Origin: Ampelocalamus luodianensis
Lineage: Eukaryota; Streptophyta; Magnoliopsida; Poales; Poaceae
Assembly (NCBI GenBank): GCA_036346255.1
Contig: CM070635.1
Span: forward strand, 42,001,715-42,065,714
Reading direction: 5' to 3'
DNA: 64,000 nt
This document shows, in pieces, positions 23,562 to 35,600 of the stretch (position 1 is its first letter; each line of letters begins with the position of its first letter). The notes below the pieces were generated by a model. The model was not told where the DNA came from. It worked only from the letters and a program-made list of their open reading frames with translations, and searched no databases. Position numbers and translations under genes: made by a program.

Positions 23562-25239
23562 TGTAACGCCCCGTGTCATTACCCCAGGGGTAATAACACT
23601 TAGGCACACGGATTACTATTCGTTTGCTCGAGAACACCGCTCCAACGAATAGTAAGCCTTTGCCGAGTTACGCAGCAAACAATAAGATAGAAACGTACTT
23701 TTATTCCGCTTAGCCACGCGAGGCTATGGTTCTTACAAAGTACTTTACACCGCAACCATGGGACCAAGTCCCTTTGCGGCCTTTCCGCCCCTCGACCTTT
23801 ACTCGCCTCGCTTGTTGAATCAATTGCCCATCTCACCCTGGTCTTCGTAGTCGATGCTCTTGCCTCACGCTGCCTCTTCGGTACCTGCATGCCCTCCGTC
23901 CCACTCGGAATAATTCCCGGCCGGACTAAGGTCTACAAAGGAGAATACTAACAAGGTTGAGTACAAATGAATGTACTCAGCAAGCATTAGTAGCAAAAGA
24001 TGCACAGGATGCACTATTTCTACTCATTATCACAATTTCTAAACTATCTCACTTTAGAAAATAAATCTCGACAAAAGGTGGCAAATTTTAATACTAAAAA
24101 AAAAACTCTACTAGTCACTCGGAGAGACAAAAGACCCCCTGTGGTTCCCGTAGACTCCAATCCTGGAGACTGGCATGAATTCATGATTTAGTTTAGCATC
24201 ACAAGCAGCTTTGTACCACTTTACCCATAGCTATTCGAACTCTCCGTGAACAGGTCCACCGCATTGCCTTAGATGCGGGTTCGAGATCGAATACGTAACG
24301 CTTTCCGTGTTACGTGATTAATTTCTCCACCCATCACCTTCCGCCAGGCAGATTAGATCACGCCACGACCTCATCATTCACCGAGTTCGGTGAGGTTGGT
24401 TGAGCGCCTTCATCCCGCACTCAACACTCCACCTTAGCGCATATAGCGCCTTGGATCCCCACTCCGGACTATCCCCACCGGTCCTCGGGTTCCTCCATAT
24501 CACTCACACACACCTATTACATACCCGATGTGGAGAGCATAGTCACGTAACAAGGTAGCATTTTCTCCCCGCCTAAACGGAAAATGGTTGGCACTGAATT
24601 ACGATCCGACGAGCAAGAGTTTGTTGGTCCTTATATTATAGCCATATGTAAAAAGGGCCCACCTCTTACCTCAACATCATCATCGCTTTCACCTGGGCCC
24701 CTTTACCCTCCTAGTAATTCTCATTCTTTCTTAATCATCTTATCTTGTCTCAATCATTTTCTTTAGTTTTTGGAAAACCATTTTAATGCAATACATATAT
24801 ATATATATAGTGCAAGATAGGGTATATTTTTAAAGTAACTACATTAATGTTCAAGAGGATCGCTTGCCTTCGTAGAAGTAAGAAAAGTTGGCGCCACTAA
24901 GTTCTCGTCACCGCTCTCGGTTTTGCTTAAGCATCAGTAGAAGATCGGCAACGAATAATAGTATAAGTAAATACGTAGTTGATTTGGGTGATAATATAGA
25001 TATATAAGTTAGCGACGACTACAAGTTAGCATATTTTAATTACTAAAAGGTTTTTGCGGTCTAATCGAGATTAGCACTCACCGACAGTCGCCCGTTAGTT
25101 TAAACTCACTACTATTTTAACGGCCATCAAGTAAAAGATAAACAATCTATTCTAGTAGCCAAACCACAGATTAACAAGAATCTAAACTCAACTGGAGATT
25201 AAGCTAAACCTAAACCTAAAACCCTAATCCTAAATCTAA

Positions 25240-25292
<53 letters not shown>

Positions 25293-27347
25293 CTCTCACC
25301 ACACCAACACACACGCACACAACGCACACAACACACGCACTTTGCCCGGCCTACTACACACGCACTAAACCCACACACGCACTACACACACTACACACCA
25401 CGCACACAACACACGCCACACCCGGCCGCTCATCTCCCTGCCTCCCTCCCAACTCTCTTCTTCCCCCGATTCCCCTTCCTCCTTCTCCAAACCCGGCGCC
25501 GCCTCGCCTCGCCTCCTCCTCTCTCTGGCCACCGTGCTGCACCTACTTGGCCCACCACCCTAACAAGCGCCACTCCCCTAAGCTCTCTCTCGATTCCCTT
25601 CTTTCCCGCCTGCTCGGCTCGACTGCCTCGCCGCGCCGCCGGGCTCCTTGCCCACCGCCGCCACTGGGCTGCTCCTTCTCGACGCCGCCTCTCTCGCCTT
25701 CCCCTCTCCTCGGCTCGGTCCAGCAGTTCCGGGCTATCAAGCCCTACCGTCGCCACTGGTCCTACTACCTCAGACGCGCCGGAGGCCAGCCCACACAGGC
25801 ACTACTCGCCTCGGCTGGGTCCTCCTTCCCATCGCGCCGACCATGCGGTCCAAGGGCGTCGGCCGGCCTGCCCGCCCCGGCCGGCCGTACAAGAACCGAG
25901 GCCCCCCCCTCTTTCTCCTTTTTACTTGCGATTAACTCCAGTTTCCCATTTGTTTGAGATCTCTTAACGATTGGTTGCTCTTTTCTTTCCTCATGCAGGG
26001 GATGGATGCGGCTGTGGATGCTAGACCCGGTCGGCTACTAAGGTATAAAATCATCCAAATCTCCTTCTCTACTCCTCCCCCTATTGCTCTGTGATGATTG
26101 AGTTGGGATGATGATATGGCTATGGTTCTGTGATGCTTACGATGCTACTGTGATGTGGCCTTGTGTGAATGAGTAGAGGATACTGATGCATATCTAGGGT
26201 TACCTTCTGTGGGTTCTGGGGTGGGGGAAGGGTGGTAGTGCCGGCTTCGGGCTGGTGCTCTTCTTCTCCCGGTGCTTTGCAAGCAAGAAGGTGAGGTGAG
26301 CTTGCCTGGGTCTCTTGCTCCTTGTTCTTCGGCCTCACCACTCCCTGCTCTCCTTCCTCTTTCTCTCCTCCCCGCCTCCTTCTGCTGTGGTCTTGGGTTT
26401 GGGGGTGCAAAAGGAGTGATGGATGGTGGTGATACGATCTACTCTTGTGGGTTGCTTGTTGTGCCGTGGAGCTTGGCCTTCTTGTTCTTGGTTGCCTTCG
26501 GTTGATGAGGAGATGGAGTGGGATGTGTGGGTGTTGGCTTTACTGGTGCTAGCTTTGCTCAGGCTTGCTTGTGGCGTTGTCGGCTTGAGGTGCTTGAGAA
26601 TGAGGGGCTTGTGGATGAGCATGGTCGATCGGGGATGTATTTCGGTGGCTTCTCTTGTGGTGGCCAAAGACCACTATGCCCTTGCCCTTATCCTCAATGC
26701 TCTCTTGTGATACTATTTGGACTAAGGACCTTTTGGTCCAAGGATGCTTTGAGGCTATTTTCTGATATTCGCTAATGGAGGTAAGTTGGTAAAATGTGGG
26801 CATCCATTCTAATATTGCCGGGTGATGAGGCCCACAGAAGGCGAGATGGTGCCACTACCCTAGGGTGGTTGGGAAGCCTCCATGACCTTCGTAAATAATC
26901 TGACGGCAATCTTCTCTCTCTCTAACTCCTCTTCATTGCTTCGGTCTAATACCGATCTTGTGTTTTGTTGGCTCGAGGGTGGTTGGGTTGGCGATTAAAT
27001 GGGTTTGACAAATGCGATAAATGGACAAAGATTCAAGGAGGGCTTCGCGATATGAATGCAAAACTTGGATTGCAATTTAATTAGTTAATTCTTGTAAGAT
27101 GTACTGTGATTGGTTGCAACGCATTCAAGGTTGTAACAAAAGATGATTCAGAGATGCCTTAAGCTTATGTATTTGATCTTGAGTTGAGCTCATGTTCAAT
27201 TAAGCTTGTAATGCAATTCTTTTGTAAAGGATTTTAAGTTACACTGATCAAATTGATATTACATTTGGTTCTGGATTAACGAATTTTAATTACCACTAAT
27301 TACCGATTACTGTTGTTTAGCTTAGTTTAATTGTTCGGGTTCTCACA
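23562..27347 (-). mobile_element. Solo LTR, 3786 bp, flanked by CAAGT target duplication
   Basis: It begins TGTAACGCCCCG and ends CGGGTTCTCACA. CAAGT occurs immediately before (23557-23561) and after (27348-27352). A TGTACTCAGCAAGC word (about 23970) and a CTATTCGAAC core (24231-24240) match landmarks of the other gypsy LTRs and suggest minus orientation. It contains a long CT microsatellite at 25242-25288 and GC-rich ORFs without recognised products. No gag-pol is present, so it is a solo LTR. Confidence 0.9.
25242..25288. repeat. CT dinucleotide microsatellite with adjacent CA-rich tract
   Basis: About 23 CT units, followed by an ACACA-rich stretch to about 25430. It is preceded by degenerate AAACCTA/AAACCCTAA words (25205-25240) that look telomere-like but are too few and irregular to be telomeric. 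Confidence 0.95.
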
Positions 27348-28735
27348 CAAGTCTCTCGCGAGGAATCGTTGCTTCTTCCCCCTTCTTGAAATGCGGCCGA
27401 GGAGATAGCCGTGTTGACCAACTCTCCTCTCCATTTCCTCTCACGCACCAAAGATGAATCGAGCCGAGGATCTTGAGCTCCTCTGTTTCCGGCTGCCGCT
27501 GCCGCTTGGCCTGTTCGCACGCTCAGGTGAGCACTGGTCATGTCCACCATGCTCTTCGAATGCGCCTCGGTTCCCTCTATCCATTCCACACCTTCGTTTA
27601 TTCTTTCCCGCACAGAATTGCCACGAACGCCGCCGCCGTCTCCTTCAACTGCGGTGTTCGCGGCCGCCACATTCACCACGTCAGTGAGCTCTCCCCAATC
27701 TGATCACATCACCTTCTGTTCCGGAGCCTCCTATTCTTTTCCCCTCAACCAATTTCATTATTCGTCCACAAGAGCTCGCCGCCACCGTCGTCTTCCCCAA
27801 GACCGGACGAAACCCGCCACCGGCGTCGCCATTTTTTCCCGGGTAAGTCCCAGGCCGATTCCTCCCACCCACATCATATCATCACCTTCTTCCTTCCCCA
27901 ACTTCTAATTTTGGCCGCCCTTCACCTCAGCATCGTTGCATCGTGGAGCTCGCCTCGCCGCCTTCGCCTCGTCGCCCTTCACCCTTGTCGCCGGCCCGCC
28001 TTGGCTCTCTTGCACTGGCGATCTCCCCTCGTGCCCGTGCGTGCGATACCTCTCCCCCTCCTTGCGTCGCTGTCGCCTTCTTCCCCAGCATCGGCCGCCA
28101 CGCACTGCCTTGTGCCTGCCCTGGCGGTGCTCATGCCATGACACTACCAGCCTTAGGATCGCCTCCCCTCCCTGGTTCCATTTTTGCCCCTCCGGCCACC
28201 GTCCTCGCCTCCTCTGCCGGCGCCGTGCTCGCCACTGGTGCCGACAATTGCCTCCCCTATTCTCCTGATCTGTGCTCTCTCTGTTCCCCCTCTATTTCTG
28301 TTCTCTATGTGTGTAAGCATCTGACCAGTGTCGCTTATAGGGCCCACAATAATCAGAGTATAATTTGGATTAGCAAATTGAGTAGTCACCCAATAATAGG
28401 TGGACCCATACTAATTATTGATTAGCCAAGACAATTAATTTAGGAAATGCTTTATCCAATAGTAGATCCTAGGCCCTTAGCAATTTCCTTGCAACATAGC
28501 TTAAGGTGTTGTATGCGTGATAGTTAGGCCCACATAATTAGAGTATAATTGAGCTAGTTATTATTAGATGTTAACTAAAGTTAATTGAGAATGGGATTAG
28601 TATTCATGCTAAAATGCAAACCTGATATAATGTATGCATGACGAATGAGCCTCACAAATAAATAATTTAGTTTAAGGTTAATTAGGATTTGTTGATGTGT
28701 CTTTGATCCATAGATCCACACATTAACATATAAAA
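27348..28735. other. Intergenic, GC-rich then AT-rich, no supported gene
   Basis: The GC-rich part (27348-28300) continues the sequence left of the solo LTR and yields only compositional ORFs. The AT-rich part contains two diverged copies of a TAGGCCCACA..AATT.AGAGTATAATT phrase about 190 bp apart (near 28338 and 28526), suggesting an old local duplication. Confidence 0.4.
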
Positions 28736-30091
28736 TTAATATTTAGATAACACCACCCTTATGCCCTCAGGAACAGAATATTCTGGCGGTGGCTGCATGT
28801 AAACCTCCTCATGCAGCTTATCATTGAGAAAAACATTCTTGATATCAAGCTGAGAGATGGACCATGCCCGAACAGACGCCACAGTAAGAAGAGTACGAAC
28901 AGTGATCATGTGAGCCACAGGCCCACAGCCCGAACAGACGCTACAGTAAGAAGAGTGGGAACAGTGGTCATGTAAGCCACAGGAGCAAAAGTCTCATTAT
29001 AATCATCATCATGCTTCTGCTGAAATCCACGTGTCACGAGACGAGCCTTGTAGCGTTTAAGAGAACCATCAAAGCGGATCTTAACCTTGTAGACCCACTT
29101 GCATGTGATAGGAGTAACATGCGTGGGAAGAGGGATAAGATCCCACGTGCCTGTACGCTCAAGGGCAGCAATCTCCTCTGCCATCCCATGCTGCCAATCC
29201 TGATGAACAGCAGCATCACGATAAGAGATAGGTCCAGCAAAAGCAGCTAAACAAAAGCACGCAAGAGGCTTAATAGACTGGCGATCACGAAGAGCATATC
29301 GAGGAGGAGTAGAGGCTGAAGAAGATGGCGTATCAGAAGAATCCTCAACCCACGGACGACGAGTGTAGTAGAGAGGATAAGAAGGAACAAGGCCAGGAGG
29401 AGCCTTTGGAGAGGGTATCAGTGGCGAAGGAGGCGCCGGCAGTGAAGGAGATGCCGACAGTGAAGGTAGCACCTGAGAGGCCAAAGGTTGTAGTGGAGGT
29501 GTGGTGACTATGGTGGTGGCAGAAAAAGTCAGGAAAGAAAGGGGCTCGACAAGAGATGCTGGAGTGGTGGAAGGAGAAGGACGAGACTCATCAAAAGTGA
29601 CGTCCCAAGAAGCCCACATCCGTCGGCCAACAAGATCCCAACAACGATATCCCTTATGCTCGGCGTTATAGCCCAGAAAAACACACTCTACGGACTGAGC
29701 GGTCAGCTTGGTATACTCACGAGGTGCAAGAAGAACATAGCACACACCCAAAGAAGCGAAGACTAGAATAATCAGGAGTCTTGCCACATAGATGCTAAAT
29801 TGGGATTCTCAAGAGCAGAAGAAGGCTGAATATTAGTCAGGAAAGTGATAGTAGAAACAACCTCAGCTCTGAAGTGTGGTGGAACAGCAGAAGCAAGCAT
29901 AAGAACACGGGCTGTCTCAAGAAGATGATGATACTTTCGTTCAGCCACATCATTCTGGGCATGAGCACCAGGACAAGAAAATTGAGAGAGAGTGCCATAC
30001 TTGGCAAGAAAACCATGAAGGACGCAACTCTTGGGCGGTGGCGGCTCGGGCTTGAGGTTCGGGGCAACGGCATCTCAGGGCTCAGGCTCAA
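28736..30091 (-). pseudogene. Copia integrase/RT relic
   Basis: The stretch 29787-28906 (293 codons) has the integrase tail (VECVFLGYNAEHKGYRCWD, then a Pro/Ser-rich linker) and the RT start: AVHQDWQHGMAEEIAALERT, TWDLIPLPTHVTPITCKWVY, DGSLKRYKARLV and GFQQKHDDDYNETFAPVA. This is typical of plant copia pol. The upstream integrase core (30091-29837) is out of frame. Near 28870-28985 about 60 bp are duplicated in tandem, repeating the TVASVRA phrase, before the frame continues into SISQLDIKNVFLNDKLHEEVYM. The gene stops there. Confidence 0.85.
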
Positions 30092-30434
30092 GGCGACGCC
30101 GACGAATGGAGGCGACGCCGGACAGATCGAGGCGGCACCACAGTCGGTGAAAACAGCAACGTCGACGATCGGACAAGCGGCAGCGGCAAGAGCGGACGGG
30201 CGGTTCTCAGGGCTACCGCTGCTCGGGGAAAACGAAGCAGACGCATCCTGCCCGACGCCGCCTTCGATTGAAGACGAAGCAGAGGCGTCGCTGCGAAGAT
30301 GAACCAGCGAATATGAAGCAGAGGTGACGAAGCGAAGAGGAACCAGCGGCGGGATGGCAAAGCGAGGCGGCGGCTGGAAGATGAACCAGCGACAACGTGA
30401 CGAAAAATAGAACCCTAGGTTCGCTCTGATACCA

Positions 30435-30573
30435 TGTTATGAATATCGCTTGTATTCAACATGAGGCCAATAAGCCAATATATATACAAGTACAGGTATA
30501 ACATATATACATATAATCTCTTATACAACAGGAAAAATACACAGATAAGAATACACATCTAACAAAATTAACA
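30435..30573 (-). repeat. Copia 5' LTR (about 139 bp)
   Basis: Minus-strand ends are TGTTAATTTTG and CATAACA, with inverted TGTTA/TAACA tips. It sits directly beside the tRNA-Met type primer site. This is short for an LTR, in the size range of small grass copia families. No partner LTR was found. Confidence 0.7.
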
Positions 30574-30589
30574 TCCATGACACAGCCAA

Positions 30590-31228
30590 TAACCGAATTC
30601 AGTTTGCCACCACAGGGAGGTCAGAGGTATTGACATTTTCTGGAGGGGACAAAAGTTAAATTTCACTGTAACGATTGAATTGATGACAGGAATTGATTTG
30701 TCAGGTAATTCCTTATCAGGTGGCATTCCTACAGAGTTAACAAGCTTTCATGTTCTCCGGTTTTTAAACCTGTCCAGAAATGATCTTTCAGGTGGTATTC
30801 CTAAGAATATTGGTAGCTCGGAGCTTCTGGAGTCCCTCGGCTTCTCATGGAATCAGCTTTCTGGTGCTATTCCTTCAACTATGTCAAATTTGTTATCTCT
30901 TGGTTCTTAGAATCGGAATCTCTCAAACAATCACTTATCAGGAGAGATACCAACAGGATATCAACTTCAGGTCCTAGACGATCCTTCAATTTACAACAAT
31001 AATTTTGGACTTTGTGGCTTTCCTTTGAACATATCACGTTCAAATAGGTCAAGAGATGACTATGAGAGAGAGGAAGATCATAAAGAACTTCCAGATCTGT
31101 GGCTGTATTACTTTGTAGTTGCTGGATTTGGCTTTGGATTTTGGGTATGGTTCGCAGGGCTATTTCTCTTTAACTCCTTGTGGATTGCAATTTTCCTTTG
31201 TATTGATCAAAGTATGCAAAAGATCTAA
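30590..31228 (+). pseudogene. C-terminal part of an LRR receptor-like protein
   Basis: The plus strand reads RIQFATTGRSEVLTFSGGDK, then MTGIDLSGNSLSGGIPTELT, LRFLNLSRNDLSGGIPKNIG and LLESLGFSWNQLSGAIPSTM. It continues into NNHLSGEIPTGYQLQVLDDP, GLCGFPLN, an acidic linker, and a membrane segment (YFVVAGFGFGFWVWFAGLFL) with a short tail. That is the layout of a grass LRR receptor-like protein without kinase. An in-frame TAG at 30908-30910 interrupts the last repeat, and stops lie before 30680. The 5' part is missing; the copia element borders it at the left. Confidence 0.8.
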
Positions 31229-32643
31229 AGGGGTTGGATTTATATATGTTTACTTTGACGAGTTTGACATCAACTGAAGAAAGTATTCCTGCCAATTTTG
31301 TTTCTTTGTTCCTTTTCTCTAGCAATGATCATATCTGCTTCCAGCACCTTAATTAAGAAAGACAAGGATTTGTTCCTCAGCCTCCGTGATTGTTAGTGTA
31401 AAAGTTTGCGCAGGGAAATTACATCAACTTGTACAGCAATCCTTGTTCCAGTCGCCCTTACAAAAATATTGTTGCCCTTCTAAACTACTTGCAGTGAACA
31501 GTATTCTGTTAGCTTAATTGAATGAGTTAATGCAGCAGTTACCAGTTTTCTAATTACGAAAACAGCAACATCTGTTCATGTCTATTGTCGGAACAGCGCT
31601 CCTGCTGTTGTCGCTCCTTGCTTTTACTTCTGTTACTCTACTAGTCTCTAGCTTTTAGGTTCTAGTTTTTACTTTAAACATTTCTTCTCCAGTTTGATTG
31701 TACCTAGTGCTCACCTTCTTCCTTTGTTTTTCTTGTAATCTTTTCTACTTCAGGTTCAGTCTTTGATGGAATTTGTACAAGGTAAAGAAGAAACTACCTT
31801 CTTCCACAAAAAGCAGTCAACACAGCAGTTGAAGTCTTCCATTTTTCTCTTCTTCCCTACAATGATGATTATCATTTTTAATTAGAGACCTGCATCCATC
31901 TTCTTTTTTTAAAACGGAATGCATCTTCTACTTCTTTTTTGAACGGAATGCATCCGTCTATTGGGCGAAAAGAAAACCAGCAGGAGTGCAAGACGGTTTT
32001 ACCTTTAGGCATTCTAATTAGAAAAGGGCTGACCAAGGGCATATTGTTTTGTAGACAGAAGAAGCTTTAGGCCTGTCATTGAACAAACTTTCACTTTCCA
32101 TTCATCGTATCATCTCAAACATGATGTTGTTTATTGCATTGAATTGTTTTGAACAATCATTATCAAGCAGATTCGAACATCCTTGTTTCTCTGCTTTCTT
32201 TCTTTGGAGAAAGGAATGTTCAACTCCTGTTCTTACCCTGCTGCTTCTAAGGTTCAGCCTCCTTGTCGGGAGTATATCCTGCTTCCGGTAAAAAGCGACA
32301 CCGAATGGGAAACATAATCACGACATCCGGAGTGACAAAAGCTACCGTGCATATGTGCTAGTGCCTAGTTGGAAGGGAAAAGACAGTGGGTAAATGCAGG
32401 TTTATAAATGACATTAGTCTTTTGAGACTTGTTGCTATTCTATTATCTCTCTGACAATTACATATTTAGCTGTTCTCAGAACTAAAAAAAAAGACACTTC
32501 ATTAGTATGGGTGACAAAGAAACAATAAAAGGTTCACTGTTGACAATTGTGCTATATGCTTTGCCAATGACTGCTTGAATAAAAACTGAAAACTCAGAGA
32601 GGCTCCAAGACTTTACATGTTGAATCTTCTTGATACATGTAGA
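31229..32643. other. Intergenic region between LRR relic and receptor kinase
   Basis: AT-rich, no coding stretch with recognisable similarity. The part next to 32643 is the 3' untranslated region and downstream sequence of the receptor kinase. I see no transposon ends here. Confidence 0.5.
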
Positions 32644-35600
32644 TTACTTCTGGTAGTCTGTTAGCTTGCTTATTGTGATCAGTCGGAATGGTTCAGAAAG
32701 GTATGCCTGAGTATGTGCTGATATCTCTTGCGCTACAGATCGCATGGAAGGCCTCGATTCAAGATTTGCCCTGGTGCAAGCAAGTGCAATTCTCACAATG
32801 AACACAACTTCTTCTGCAAGCTGTGCCGTTGGAGGATTCAACCGCTGGTCTAGTATGTCCTTGAGCAGTAAATCATCTTCTTGTGAAGAGGAGATAGCTG
32901 GCAGAGAGGTTAGAAGGTCACCAGGATGCTTCCCCATCATCACCTCCAGAGCAACAACTCCAAAGCTATAGGCATCACATTTCTCCGTGACCCTCATTGT
33001 GTATGCCAATTCTGCAAAAGTACAATCAGAGCTGACTTATGTAAGTGTGCTACACCATTTGACATTGGCAAGTAGTGTGTGTGAATTTTGTGGAATTTGG
33101 GCATGTTCAAGGTAATCTATCCAAGCTACACAAATGCTTAGAGGGGCGGCTGCCACTTCTTCTGAGTAGTTAATTCCTTAAATGTTAATGGAAGTCTCCT
33201 TTTGTGGATAGAAATGCCAATCTGACATTTAATTTTGCAGGAGAGTTTTTAACTGAATTCAATGAGCTAGTTTCCCATTGTATGTGAATGAAAATATCTG
33301 AAATATAATTTGTCACAGACTACATAAATTTTCTCTCTTTTTTTTTGCGAGTATGGCATAAATTTTCAACAGTACCAAGAGGGGTCTTGGTGTTGCTAAA
33401 GTCCATCGCAGTTCAAATTAGGTTTGATATTTAGTAGTCTCATTGCAAAGTGTTAGCATAAGAAACATATGCAAGTTTAACCCAACAAAAAAGGCCTGAT
33501 ATATACCTGGAGCCATGTAACCATATGATCCTGCTACAGAAGTCCAGTTTGTCGAAGCAGACCCGAGCAACTTCGCAGTGCCAAAATCAGACAACCGCGG
33601 CTCAAATTCTGATTCAAGCAGGATATTGTTAACGGTGATGTCACGGTGAACAATGGGTGGGTTGCAGTCATGATGCAAGTAGGCCAGGGCATGAGCAACC
33701 CCCTGGACCACCTTCACCCTCGTGCCCCAATCCAGATTCTTTTTGCCTTCCTCCCCATACAATGTCTTCCCCAAGCTGCCCCTTTCTAGGTACTCATACA
33801 CCAGGTACATGTAATTGCCAGTGGTGCAGAAGCCATGAAGCTTGACAATATTCCGGTGGCGGACTTCTGTCAGTGCCTTAACCTCATTCTCAAAGCTCTT
33901 TTTGTTCACATCTAGTATGTCACCTGTTTCAGCAACATGGAACCGCTTCACAGCCACGACCTGCCCGCTTGGGAGCTCGGCCCTGTACACACTTCCAAAC
34001 CCTCCTTTACCAATGCAAAAGGTTTCATTGAAGTTGTCTGTGGCATTCATTATGTCAAAGAATGTGAACTTGCCCTCCTTTTCCCAGATCATGGACTCAT
34101 AAGCATCATTGGTGTTAGCCTCCAGCACTTTCTGCTCACTAGGTCTTCTTTTGCGTATCATTATGAGGCAAGTAACAATGGCTAACCCTAACACAACTCC
34201 AACTATTAACACAACTGTTGCAATGACTATTCTCTTGTGATGTCCTGAAGAAGCACTGCTAGAACTGGGGTCACAGGGAGGTAGGCCTTGCACACTACCA
34301 CAGAGCCCCAAGTTCCCAATGTACGCATCAGCTGAAGTGTTCTGGAAAGCATTCCCTGACGGTATCTTGCCTGTGAGTCGATTGTACGAGAAATCAACTG
34401 TTTCAAGGCTTGACATGAGAGAAAATCCTGCTGGGATTGAACCACTGAGCTCGTTGTGGGACAGATTCAGTTTCTGCAAATTCATCAGCTTCTCGAGATT
34501 TGAGGGGATCACACCAAACAACGAATTGCTGCTCAAATCAAGCAAGATCTGCAGCTGAACCAGATTACCGAGCTCACTTGGTATCTTCCCTGACAACTTG
34601 TTCTTGCTCAAATCAAGAAATGTCAGAAAACTGAGCTTGCCAATGCCCACTGGTATCGTCCCAGTAAGCATGTTCCCAGATAAATCAACTTTCTGCAGTT
34701 TGAAATTGTTGTCCAAATTTGCCGGAATTGGCCCCGAAATGGAGTTATCACTCAGATTGAGGTTGAACAAAAGGCTGAGATGACCCAACTCGGCTGGAAT
34801 ACCTCCTGTTAGATTATTTTCAGCCAAGCTAAGGTCCTGCAAGCTTGTCATACTCCCGAACGCCACCGGAATGCCGCCTGATATCTGATTACCGTCCATG
34901 TGCAGGCGTGTGACGTTGATGCATTGCCCCCAATCAGACGATAGCCGGCCGGTCAGTTTGTTCCCGGAGACGTCCAAGTAGTCCAAGCTGGAGTGAACAC
35001 CAAACACCTCCGAGATGTCGCCAATGAAGTGGTTCCGCTCCAGCCGCACCCGGTAAAGCCTCGTGCAGTTCTTCAGGCACGGTGGCAGCGTGCCGCTGAA
35101 GTTGTTGTGGTTCGCCGTGAAGTTCTGCAGCGCGAAGCCGTCGCACAGGTTCTGCGGCAGCTCACCGGAGAAGCTGTTGTTCGCGAAGCTCACGTCGTAC
35201 AACGCCAGCCCCTTGCCTAGGTCTGGCGGGATGGTGCCACTAAATTTGTTATCGAACAAGGCAAGGTATTGGAGATTCCTGAGCGATGAGATGGTGGCAG
35301 GCAGGTCGCCTTCCAAAAGGTTGGTGTTGACGTCCAAGTTTTGCAACGCCGTCATGTTGCCAATCTCCGGCGGGATCGCGCCCGTGAGCCCGTTGAAGAA
35401 GAGCGCCAACTTCATGAGCTGCGTGAGGTTACCGAACGAGCTGGGGATCGGTCCAGTGAGCGAGTTCACGGACAAATCCAACTCTTTCAGGTTCACCAAC
35501 TCGCCGAGCTCCGCCGGGATAGAGCCAGTAAGGTTGTTGCTGAAGAGGTACAAGATTTTAAGCTTGGTTGCCTTGCCGAGCTCCGGCGGAATCTTCCCGG

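Larger units (their letters stand above)
28736..30573 (-). mobile_element. Truncated Ty1/copia element with 5' LTR and primer site
   Basis: On the minus strand the order is LTR (30573-30435), primer site (30434-30423, TGGTATCAGAGC), a GC-rich leader, then integrase and the start of reverse transcriptase. Gag and protease are absent and the element ends within RT at about 28736, with no 3' LTR found. It lies between the two LRR pseudogene pieces. Confidence 0.85.

Noticed and set aside
23112..23609. 165-codon minus ORF
   Set aside because: Arg/Gly-rich, crosses the solo LTR boundary at 23562 and so cannot be an old gene.
25205..25240. Interstitial telomere repeat
   Set aside because: Only a few irregular AAACCCTAA-like words, within an LTR; not a tandem telomere array.
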